Source of the DNA: Corallium rubrum
Lineage: Eukaryota; Cnidaria; Anthozoa; Scleralcyonacea; Coralliidae
Reading direction: 5' to 3'
NCBI GenBank assembly: GCA_964035015.1
Contig: OZ035997.1
Coordinates: 83,975,755 to 84,039,754 of the forward strand
DNA length: 64,000 nucleotides
Position 1 is the stretch's first letter. The number at the start of each line of letters is the position of its first letter. The position numbers and the translations under genes were made by a program. The notes under the pieces are model-generated. The model was not told the DNA's origin and did no database searches. It worked only from the letters and a program-made list of their open reading frames with translations. Of the stretch, positions 11,401 through 21,900 are shown piece by piece.

Positions 11401-11636
11401 ATCGAAAATATCACTGTCATATTGCCCCAGAACTTATTAAAGGGACACATAGTCAGTCATTTAAGTCAGACATTTATGCGTATGGTCTCCTTCTATCTCA
11501 GACGTGTAAGTTAATTGCACAGTGTAAGCAATCTAGAATTCTTAACGACATACATATAGCTTGCATGCGCAGGAAAATTGAGGACAGGCCAACAATGCAT
11601 GAAATTGTACCCAAATTAAAATTTCACTCAGTCTAA
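8404..11636 (+). CDS. Transposon-encoded protein kinase, 3 exons, copy 1
   Basis: Exons 8404-8905, 9910-10107 and 11065-11636 give 423 residues. Residues 1-167 are very basic with a predicted coiled coil. The rest is a full protein-kinase domain: glycine loop GKGAFG (~189-194), VAVK lysine (~209), an LEADAI helix-C glutamate (~222), catalytic loop HNDIKGDNILL (~300-310, Asp ~302, with Asn in place of the usual HRD Arg), DFG (~323-325), IAPELIKG, SDIYAYGLLL and a terminal RPT arginine. All catalytic residues are present, so activity is likely; substrate unknown. The exon 1/exon 2 junction is odd. The natural TAG acceptor at 9907 would shift the frame in this copy. The overlapping AG two bases on (TAGAG) restores it. 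Copy 2 carries one more base in exon 1 and uses the first AG. The next ATG (8455) is an alternative start. Confidence 0.78.
10533..10852. repeat. Large fold-back element in kinase intron 2, copy 1
   Basis: Arms of about 62 bp begin CATGGGAAAACAT and end with the complement, at roughly 80% match. Weaker complementarity continues outward to about 10500 and 10895. It is probably a MITE of unidentified family, and it is present at 41845-42164 in copy 2. A shorter imperfect inverted repeat lies just upstream at about 10193-10281 (GAGTTGGAG...ACTCCAATTC). Confidence 0.6.
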
Positions 11637-11747
11637 GTTAACTCCCAATTTATTGATTAATCGATTTTTCTCCATTCCATTCCCTTTTTGGCAATCGATA
11701 ATTTTGAATACATCACATTATCCACAACAACAGTGCACAGCGACATA

Positions 11748-11993
11748 CAGTACTGCTCAGAAATAACCTAACAAAAACCGAGGTCAAACCTAGGTTTAAC
11801 CTCAGCTTAATCGTAATAATAATAACTCTGTTCAGTGTCAGTTAAACTGTCTCTAAATCACTATGAATCAAAATATGGACTGTTTTCTGTATTACTAGAT
11901 AATTTTATTGTGCTTTACTAAAGTTTATTAGCATTTCTGTCATTGTTTAACTTAACCTCAACCACACTGTTAGGTTATTTCTGAGCAGTACTG
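11748..11993. mobile_element. Nested mariner-like MITE, copy 1
   Basis: A 246-bp element has perfect 26-bp inverted termini starting CAGTACTGCTCAGAAATAAC, flanked by TA on both sides (11746-11747, 11994-11995). TA duplication and CAG-starting ends are typical of Tc1/mariner elements. The interior holds a second palindromic patch (CCTAGG). There is no ORF. It lies in the 3' flank of the kinase gene, before the first AATAAA (12109-12114). Confidence 0.8.
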
Positions 11994-12500
11994 TACCAAA
12001 ACAAAATGTAGACATTTTATATACCGTGTACTGTATATAATTTATTCCCTATTTTACATAATATTCTATAAATATGTTAATTTTTTTAGTTTTCATTCTT
12101 ATTGTGTAAATAAATTTCAATGGGAAAAATTAGTAAAATGGACAGTTAATCGATTATATCTATTTGAACCGATGGTTGCACCTCTGAGTTTACTCTCTAC
12201 TACAGTTCAATTTTTTTACTTGTCAAAGGAAGAGCCCTTGGTCATGCTAGACATTAATGGGAGAATTAGTTTTAATATAATACACACCATACAGTACAAT
12301 ATACTGTACCAGTAAAGTAACTGAAATGTTACCTGACCTACTGTAATATAAATATGTACAATTGGATTTTTGGTCAATATTGCATGTAGATGTACTTTAA
12401 AGTGAAAGGCAAAGTAGATTACAGCTACAGAACTGTATATGTTTTGAGGATTCATGTACCGGTACATTTTTGGCAGTTTCAAGTATGTACTTACTTGTTA

Positions 12501-12780
12501 CCAGCATATAATTTTAAAAAGCCCCATATTGAAAGAGACATGAGTTATTTCAAATTTTTTATTAAAACTAACGTTTCGTTTGCTAATCCTGCAACATCTT
12601 CAGAGTGAATAATTATTTACAAGGTTATCTCGACTTATATGCTAATATATAAGATAACCTTGTAAATAATTATTCACTCTGAAGATGTTGCAGGATTAGC
12701 AACGAAATGTTAGTTTTAATAAAAAATTTGAAATAACTCATGTCTCTTTCAATATGGGGCTTTTTAAAATTATATGCTGG
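12501..12780. repeat. 280-bp near-perfect inverted repeat between convergent genes, copy 1
   Basis: Arms of about 130 bp run from CCAGCATATAATTTT to its complement, with one mismatch and one indel noted near the middle and a loop of ~20 bp. It sits between the 3' ends of the kinase gene (plus) and the transposase gene (minus). Each arm carries a polyadenylation hexamer on the strand that reads out of it: AATAAA on plus at 12718-12723 and on minus at 12563-12558. It may be a MITE, a bidirectional 3'-end signal, or a source of hairpin RNA; the sequence does not decide. Confidence 0.7.
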
Positions 12781-13218
12781 GCTTTAATATTCCTGACAAG
12801 ATTACGCTTTCCGCCTGGTTCGTCTATTGCTACTTGTTACCAGTCTCCAAAATGAAAGTAATGAAATCTATACAATGGCAAAGCTTATACAAGTTTGTGT
12901 CACACTTTGTCAGCAAACCTTGCTTGATGTGACAAATTGTCCTCTTTCTCTTCTACCAAAGCGAGGTTTGATGTAAAAAAGAACGTGATGAACAGTAAAC
13001 TTGCATAGTGCCATACAAGTTCTAAACTTGTATGTACATGTAAGTTTTAAAGTATGTAGTCTTCACACAGTATAGTAATATAATCTTGACACAGTATTGT
13101 ATATTCAGCAAAGTATAGAGCTGTTACAGAGCATTTACTACAGTGCTGTACATACTGTACAGTGTAGCATGTTTGTCATTCTCATTTTTTGAGAAGATAC
13201 ATGTAGGAGAACAAATTG

Positions 13219-16200
13219 TCATAAGAAAGTTCTTCTAATGATAGGAGATACAGCTACACCATTACTGCCATTAAATTTTGATAGTTTTGCACTTGCATAT
13301 TTGGAGTGAATTCTCTGTACAGGAATAAATGATGAAGGGCCCCCTTCTTGACAATCAGATAACCATACCTGTACAGGACTGCCAATTATTGTACTATCTT
13401 CGTCTGGTTTGTACCATTTTACACAGGCAAAGGTGTGAGAAACATATTCTCCATCTAAGACTAGCACATGTGTAAAATAATAGTTGACTGTTCCTGGTGA
13501 CAGGAAAAATGATGTCTTATTGACAACCCCACAATTTGCTGGCCACGAGGCAAGAATTTTTGCAGATCGTATTCCTCGAGGTTCAATTTTTGAACCATAC
13601 ATTGTTGTTGCAATAGTTACTGACCCATACTTGTGGATTAACATGCTCATATCATTCTCTGATATTGAAGCTGCAGGATAGAGCATCTTGTAAACTTCAA
13701 AAAGAAGTTTGGCATCATCTGAATCCAAAGAGCTTAATTTGTAATTGGATGGAAGGAACACAGCTGATTGATTTTTCCACACAGCCCCAATAGGCATGGG
13801 TGATGCTATACTGAGGTTATGAACTGCCCAACGATCAGCCCAATTTGAATTGTGGATCCAATTTCTACTTCTATCTTCTGCAACATCAGTACACAGGTGA
13901 AGAAGGTCTTCTTTGAACAGGCTAGGAAATGACTTTTCTTCAAAGAAGTGTGACAACTTAAACTTTCTCATCAGCTGTAACTCGACTGATCTCTTGTTTG
14001 TGGGAATACTTCCTAATATTCCATTGAACCTCTCAAAGCTAAAACACCAAAAGCTTGCTACTGGTCCATGGTCCAACACAATGTCCTTTAGGTGACAGTG
14101 AAGGTGAATGTTAGGAGTAATTACCTCCTTTCCATACAATTCCTCAACTCGTTTGCCAAACTTGGTAAACAATCCATCTGCAATGTCCATATCTGCTCGT
14201 GATATGACTGGTTGGCAAATGTACCTGCATGCAAGTACAAATGTCTGCCAGCACTTGAAATGATCATCTTGTATAATATTCTTTAAACAATACAATGAAT
14301 AAGTCAGGGTCCAGTTTTTCCACTGTTCAGCAGTGTAACAACCAGAATTTGATGATATTTTGGCAGGGAGTCTGCCAATGTCACTTGGGACTTCCATTGT
14401 ACCAATACGCTGCTCGATATTCTGTACATCTTTCTTCGACAGGATACTATTATTCCACAAGTGAAACATCATTTTGGCTGTGCCAAGAAATAAATTATGC
14501 ATAGGATCAACTGTGAAGAAGCGGATAGCATCAAAATATGGAAGATCAAGTAGAATACTATAGTGTGTTATACCATTGTCCCTGCAAAATTTAACTTGTT
14601 TTGACTGTGTTTTTATCTTGTCTACTTTTTTGGACAATTGTCGATGCCACTGATTGGTTCTGGGCACCCAATTTTCTTTGTCAAAACCAGAGTAGTCCCT
14701 TTTGACTCCAAAACCTCCAGGAAACGCCTTCAGACAATGCAAGCAACCGTGAATTGCCGAATGACTTTTAAATCCACCCAACTTTCTAATTGCAGGAACA
14801 TCTGCTGAAACTGACATCACAGCTGCCCTAAATGTTATGGGAAACCGACATAGGGTAGATTCCAACTTCATGCCTTTCCACAAACACTGCAACTCTTCCA
14901 CAGCTGGTTTAAGAAATTCATTCAAGTTTTTAGGTTCTTTATTCATTGACGGTACAATGCCAATGACAATGACGTTCTCCCATTTGAACCTTTCAGCCCT
15001 TGGCAGATTCAATAAAACCAGATAGAATACTCCAACTGAATAATCTTTTCTTCGGTTCAAAGGCTGGAAGAAGTCAAAGTTTAGCATAAAACCATAATTC
15101 CGGGGTGCTTTCAAAAAATCCGTTCCATTAACTGTCAGGAATTCTTTCCAAATTTTTCCATCATAAAAGTCTGCCATTTCATCATTGTTCATTGACCTGT
15201 TTCTCCAGTGTTCACATTTTTCAGCAAAACCTTCTTTTTTAAGAAGTCTTTCCAAGGCATTAATTATGCTGTTGTAACAATAATATTTAATGGGATAGAA
15301 ACAACTCTTTCCATTCTTCAGCTGCACTTTATAGACAAGGGCTTCACCACATGTTACTTTTTTTCCTCGTGAGTAATGGAATCCAGAACATAATTTTCCA
15401 ACTTGTTTATTATTCACAATTGTCAGACACTCATTATACTTATACAGTTTACAACACTTTGGACAGACAACATACTTATCAAAGTCATCCCTGTCAAAGT
15501 GAAAAAACTGCCTAAGCATAAAAAGTGTTCCAGGAAAGACTGTTATAAGCTGGGTGAGTGTGTCATTTGGAATTGCCACCCCCAATACTTTCAACCAAGC
15601 ACCCAAAAAACGTAGGAGCCATGCCATTCCATTGTCACTAATATGGCATGAGAGTTGCCACATTAAAAGAAAATATACAAGCCAAAATACCAATGAATGT
15701 ACCATACCCTTTTGTTGTTTTCTTTGATGATCAGGAAGCGGTGAAGGTTCTCCATTCAAATCTCGTTGAAGATCACTTGGGAGAACATTATCCCAAACCT
15801 CTTCACTATCCTCATCATCGGTCGATGAGTCTGTCACATGACTTTCACATTCTGAACAGTCAGAGTCTTGTTCATTTTCAGTGCAACCAGTACCAAGGTT
15901 GTTGTCATGGTCAGGCAAATCCTAATTGCAAACAATGTTAAAATAAGTTGTAGTCTACACAAAACAGGAAAAAAGTACAGTGTATTTTTTCTCTATGTAC
16001 TGTACCAACTACTCAGTGTACTAAATGTTCAACCTATTCTACATCAATACAAACAATTACATGTACATGTAAATCCAATCTAGTGTAGAATAGAGACTAT
16101 AATTATTATAATATTATACTCTAATTATCTCCAGGTAATTTGCAGTTTCCTGAATTGCTCTCTGAGTCATATGCAATAATTCGCAACATGTTCTCAATTT

Positions 16201-16768
16201 ATTCTAAAATTTTGCAATGGCTGGATACATGTGAATTTCATGATGCATGTGAAATTGTGGCATGTGACTTTTTGTGTCACAAAATCATGGACATCAGTAC
16301 TGATTGAATCAGAAAAAGATGAAATAAGGGCTTTAATGCTGACTGAATAGCAAATATTTAAGCGATATGGCAATGCAATCCATAGGTGGTGAATACGATC
16401 ACAAAGTAAGTTATAATATATAATATAGTATTTTTTAAAACTAATCTTGACTGCAAATATTTCCATCCTGGTTGTGCAATATTAATGCTGCAATAAATCT
16501 ATACAGTACTCACCAAGTCTGAGTCTGGCATCCTGTCTGAATGAGAATGGGCATCTTCATTTACTGCGTTGTTGGAATCTATTAGAACGAAAAAGGTTAA
16601 ATGTTAAATTAATGTTATAATGTACAGTACACATACAAAGTTGTGGCAACTTCATTGTACTGTTGCAATTACACTGTTAGTACAATTCCAATTTCAATGT
16701 ACTGTATTGTACAGGTAAGGAGGTACAGTGTATTTCTATATTGGTTCTTATAATAATTTATGATTATA

Positions 16769-16799
<31 letters not shown>

Positions 16800-18247
16800 T
16801 TTCAGTAATTATAATGACTAGTTTGCCACTTGAAGAAAATATGAATTTTGAGACTATGCAGAGAATTTAGGATGGACAATTTTTTGTGTTTGATTGATTT
16901 TTCTATAAATTGACCTTCACACTTCACAATGTATAAATTTGCTCATTACGAGAGACTAATTCCTTTGTAGCCATGGCACATTAGGCATTGTTTACCACGA
17001 AGTAAAAAAAACAAAAAACGAACAAAACTCTCCAGTGAATCTGGTCAGAAAATTACTTCTTTTGTGATATACAACAGCCATTTGAAGTATTATTTTTACC
17101 TAGCAAAATAAAACGTACACTGTATGTAATTGTTGTATGTAATTGCCAATTTATTAAAAGCATATTTTGCCAACTGGAAAATTACTTTTTACAAATTTTT
17201 GACCAAGAAAATAATAAGAAAATTCCTTATACACAAAAAAATTGGCATTATTTCTATTCATTATACTCTGGAAAAGAATAGGTGCTCGACAAATCAAATG
17301 CCTTGTTATGACAAATCTGTTTTATAAAATAGAATGAAATATGCTAAAACTTTGGGTATTTGCATCTTACATCATTATTATTTGCGTCTTACATTATTGA
17401 TATCATGTTGGATGACTTAAAAGGTTTCTCTGCATTTACAATTAAAATTCCAACATGGCAAAAATATTATTATTTCTTGAATCTCTGGGGATTGGTTGCA
17501 CCGATAGAAATATAGAGAAAAAGAATCGAAAAATTATAAAATAGAGCTTCCAACAACCCTTGATACATGTATGCCCCCCTGCAATTGACCCCCCCCCCCC
17601 CCCCGATTAAGGGCAAACACAATAGAAGGCACAGTTTTCGGATGCTGCTGAAATAAGCGTCTAATGAGAACTTTCAAAGTCAAGTGTAAAACCCTCTTTA
17701 CTTTGCCCATACCCGCTACTCCGAGCAACGATGTATTAAAATTTATTTGATTTCGTTGTTCGGAGTGGCATCTACAGTGTGTCCTTTAAAGTAAGCATTT
17801 CAACGACCAAAGTTTGCGTAAACCAAATATTTTTAGTTTGCGTATTAATAATTTCTAAAACTATGCCTCTTGTTCTGCGCCTTGTATGGATGAGTAATGA
17901 GTTTTCCAGCGTCTTTATATTTTGTGGGGTCTTACTCTTATTTCGAAATATCCCATAAACGATTTTTACGAACGATGTCAATAGGCTGAATGAACATCGA
18001 TCGGTTGCGGTTTTTATCAAAAAAATTGGTCATACGTCTAAACGTAGGCTAGCACAAAATGTTCCATCTTACCTGAACTTGTAACACTTTCACTATCCAA
18101 TTCTTCACTATCCGATTCTTCCAAGACAAGCTGGGTATGCTGTCCTAGCAACTCACGTTGTCTCTTCCTTTCGTGTCTCTCTAACGTTGATCTTGAAACT
18201 AGTTGATCACAATGGCCACACATGTGAAGATCTTGTAATCCATCCAT
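13219..18247 (-). CDS. EnSpm/CACTA-type DDE transposase, 3 exons, copy 1
   Basis: Exons 18073-18247, 16514-16578 and 13219-15921 join in frame (phases 1 and 0, all GT/AG) to 980 residues. The start is the ATG at 18247, with an in-frame stop a few codons upstream. The N-terminus holds a CGHC...H finger-like motif (residues ~10-25), then an acidic serine-rich linker. A cysteine cluster (CPKCC...C, about residues 233-245) follows. The catalytic core has the family pattern: LNFDFFQPL (D ~363), SADVPAIRKLGGF (D ~454) with CLHCL just after, DPMHNLFLGTAKMMFHLW, and GPVASFWCFSFERFNGILG (E ~710). It should cut and rejoin DNA at the CACAGG ends in the nucleus. Intron 1 (1.5 kb) holds a (TA)n and a poly-C tract. 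Copy 2 differs by about five residues. Confidence 0.88.
16767..16802. repeat. (TA)n/(T)n microsatellite in transposase intron 1, copy 1
   Basis: AT dinucleotides followed by a T run; shorter in copy 2 (near 48105-48137). A poly-C run at about 17588-17604 lies in the same intron. Confidence 0.8.
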
Positions 18248-18599
18248 ATTGTAGTAGTATTTTCCCAAATTCTATTCAAACCAACCTTATAGTTATATAC
18301 GCAAATAGTCGCAACCACACAGATCGAAGCAGAGATCAAATCAGGTGTATTTTACTCACATTTCAAGGAATAAGATTGACAGGAAATTGTGGTTTGTTGT
18401 TGCTAGGTTATGAGTAAACAAAGATCAACAAATAGTTTAAACGTCCAGTTTTGTTGACTCAGTTCTCCATCGTAAGTTAAAATTACTTCTATAGACAATT
18501 TGACTCATAAAGCAGAAAAATAAGTCAACAAAGCCATTCTCTCTAGCGCGGCATCAATTAATTAACAACGGGATATTAAGTTATTCTTGATCTATTGTC

Positions 18600-18966
18600 A
18601 AGCCAGCTGTCAACATTTAAGTGAACTTACTAAACTCTTGAAAGTGTATTTAAAGGTACGCTGAGCTTTAATGGTAATTAAAGGTGCAACTAAAGCCATA
18701 GTAAAGGATTTCTCTAACTTTACTGAGATTTAAGTGTAACTTAATTACATTTAAAGTTCCACGTCAACTTTAATGACACTTTATGATATATATTAAAGGT
18801 CCTTAAAGTCTTTGGTCCTTATATCTTAATTAAATGTAACTTAAAATGACATTTTAACGTTTAATGGCTTTAAGGTAAACTTAAATACTCCTTAAAGTTA
18901 ATGGATTAACTTTAAGGAGATTTAAGTGCCCATTAAAGGTAATTAAATCTCAAATTTCGTCCTGTG
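18600..18966. repeat. Right terminal and subterminal repeat region, copy 1
   Basis: About 365 bp of the same TTTAAG / CATTTAA / CCCATTAAAG words as at the left end, finishing in the 13-bp terminal inverted repeat at 18954-18966. The word GCCCATTAAAG occurs near both ends. These are probably transposase-binding sites. The first exon of the transposase begins just inside. Confidence 0.65.
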
Positions 18967-21900
18967 AATCTATTTTTGGAAACATATCGATGACGTCATT
19001 TCACCATGAAGGAGTCGTTTTGTCTGACCACTATATTAACGAAAAATACTCAGAAGGGCCTAATTAGTCTGGTGTTTTAATTAGAGCGAAATCTATTTTT
19101 GGAAACATATCGATGACGTCATTTCACCATGAAGGAGTCGTTTTGTCTGACCACTATATTAACGAAAAATACTCAGAAGGGCCTAATTAGTCTGGTGTTT
19201 TAATTAGAGCGAAATCTATTTTTGGAAACATATCGATGACGTCATTTCACCATGAAGGAGTCGTTTTGTCTGACCACTATATTAACGAAAAATACTCAGA
19301 AGGGCCTAATTAGTCTGGTGTTTTAATTAGAGCGAAATCTATTTTTGGAAACATATCGATGACGTCATTTCACCATGAAGGAGTCGTTTTGTCTGACCAC
19401 TATATTAACGAAAAATACTCAGAAGGGCCTAATTAGTCTGGTGTTTTAATTAGAGCGAAATCTATTTTTGGAAACATATCGATGACGTCATTTCACCATG
19501 AAGGAGTCGTTTTGTCTGACCACTATATTAACGAAAAATACTCAGAAGGGCCTAATTAGTCTGGTGTTTTAATTAGAGCGAAATCTATTTTTGGAAACAT
19601 ATCGATGACGTCATTTCACCATGAAGGAGTCGTTTTGTCTGACCACTATATTAACGAAAAATACTCAGAAGGGCCTAATTAGTCTGGTGTTTTAATTAGA
19701 GCGAAATCTATTTTTGGAAACATATCGATGACGTCATTTCACCATGAAGGAGTCGTTTTGTCTGACCACTATATTAACGAAAAATACTCAGAAGGGCCTA
19801 ATTAGTCTGGTGTTTTAATTAGAGCGAAATCTATTTTTGGAAACATATCGATGACGTCATTTCACCATGAAGGAGTCGTTTTGTCTGACCACTATATTAA
19901 CGAAAAATACTCAGAAGGGCCTAATTAGTCTGGTGTTTTAATTAGAGCGAAATCTATTTTTGGAAACATATCGATGACGTCATTTCACCATGAAGGAGTC
20001 GTTTTGTCTGACCACTATATTAACGAAAAATACTCAGAAGGGCCTAATTAGTCTGGTGTTTTAATTAGAGCGAAATCTATTTTTGGAAACATATCGATGA
20101 CGTCATTTCACCATGAAGGAGTCGTTTTGTCTGACCACTATATTAACGAAAAATACTCAGAAGGGCCTAATTAGTCTGGTGTTTTAATTAGAGCGAAATC
20201 TATTTTTGGAAACATATCGATGACGTCATTTCACCATGAAGGAGTCGTTTTGTCTGACCACTATATTAACGAAAAATACTCAGAAGGGCCTAATTAGTCT
20301 GGTGTTTTAATTAGAGCGAAATCTATTTTTGGAAACATATCGATGACGTCATTTCACCATGAAGGAGTCGTTTTGTCTGACCACTATATTAACGAAAAAT
20401 ACTCAGAAGGGCCTAATTAGTCTGGTGTTTTAATTAGAGCGAAATCTATTTTTGGAAACATATCGATGACGTCATTTCACCATGAAGGAGTCGTTTTGTC
20501 TGACCACTATATTAACGAAAAATACTCAGAAGGGCCTAATTAGTCTGGTGTTTTAATTAGAGCGAAATCTATTTTTGGAAACATATCGATGACGTCATTT
20601 CACCATGAAGGAGTCGTTTTGTCTGACCACTATATTAACGAAAAATACTCAGAAGGGCCTAATTAGTCTGGTGTTTTAATTAGAGCGAAATCTATTTTTG
20701 GAAACATATCGATGACGTCATTTCACCATGAAGGAGTCGTTTTGTCTGACCACTATATTAACGAAAAATACTCAGAAGGGCCTAATTAGTCTGGTGTTTT
20801 AATTAGAGCGAAATCTATTTTTGGAAACATATCGATGACGTCATTTCACCATGAAGGAGTCGTTTTGTCTGACCACTATATTAACGAAAAATACTCAGAA
20901 GGGCCTAATTAGTCTGGTGTTTTAATTAGAGCGAAATCTATTTTTGGAAACATATCGATGACGTCATTTCACCATGAAGGAGTCGTTTTGTCTGACCACT
21001 ATATTAACGAAAAATACTCAGAAGGGCCTAATTAGTCTGGTGTTTTAATTAGAGCGAAATCTATTTTTGGAAACATATCGATGACGTCATTTCACCATGA
21101 AGGAGTCGTTTTGTCTGACCACTATATTAACGAAAAATACTCAGAAGGGCCTAATTAGTCTGGTGTTTTAATTAGAGCGAAATCTATTTTTGAAACATAT
21201 CGATGACGTCATTTCACCATGAAGGAGTCGTTTTGTCTGACCACTATATTAACGAAAAATACTCAGAAGGGCCTAATTAGTCTGGTGTTTTAATTAGAGC
21301 GAAATCTATTTTTGGAAACATATCGATGACGTCATTTCACCATGAAGGAGTCGTTTTGTCTGACCACTATATTAACGAAAAATACTCAGAAGGGCCTAAT
21401 TAGTCTGGTGTTTTAATTAGAGCGAAATCTATTTTTGGAAACATATCGATGACGTCATTTCACCATGAAGGAGTCGTTTTGTCTGACCACTATATTAACG
21501 AAAAATACTCAGAAGGGCCTAATTAGTCTGGTGTTTTAATTAGAGCGAAATCTATTTTTGGAAACATATCGATGACGTCATTTCACCATGAAGGAGTCGT
21601 TTTGTCTGACCACTATATTAACGAAAAATACTCAGAAGGGCCTAATTAGTCTGGTGTTTTAATTAGAGCGAAATCTATTTTTGGAAACATATCGATGACG
21701 TCATTTCACCATGAAGGAGTCGTTTTGTCTGACCACTATATTAACGAAAAATACTCAGAAGGGCCTAATTAGTCTGGTGTTTTAATTAGAGCGAAATCTA
21801 TTTTTGGAAACATATCGATGACGTCATTTCACCATGAAGGAGTCGTTTTGTCTGACCACTATATTAACGAAAAATACTCAGAAGGGCCTAATTAGTCTGG

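Larger units (their letters stand above)
3549..18966. mobile_element. EnSpm/CACTA-like DNA transposon, copy 1 (15.4 kb)
   Basis: The element is bounded by perfect 13-bp terminal inverted repeats, CACAGGACGAAAT at 3549-3561 and its complement at 18954-18966. Similarity continues imperfectly inward. The CAC start fits the EnSpm/CACTA superfamily, as does the encoded DDE transposase. It holds three spliced genes: a coiled-coil protein (minus), a protein kinase (plus) and the transposase (minus). Both subterminal regions are dense in TTTAAG / TTAAATG words. The 3 bp on the right (AAT, 18967-18969) do not match the 3 bp on the left (ATA, 3546-3548). They do match the AAT to the left of copy 2. The copy is nearly identical to copy 2 apart from microsatellite length changes, scattered substitutions and a ~28-bp indel near 13040. 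Confidence 0.92.

Noticed and set aside
13484-16083. Several short plus-strand ORFs opposite the transposase (and the same in copy 2)
   Set aside because: Shadows of the minus-strand transposase exon, with no independent signal.
3546-18969. A simple target-site duplication for copy 1 (ATA/AAT)
   Set aside because: The 3-bp flanks differ; the AAT matches copy 2's left flank instead.
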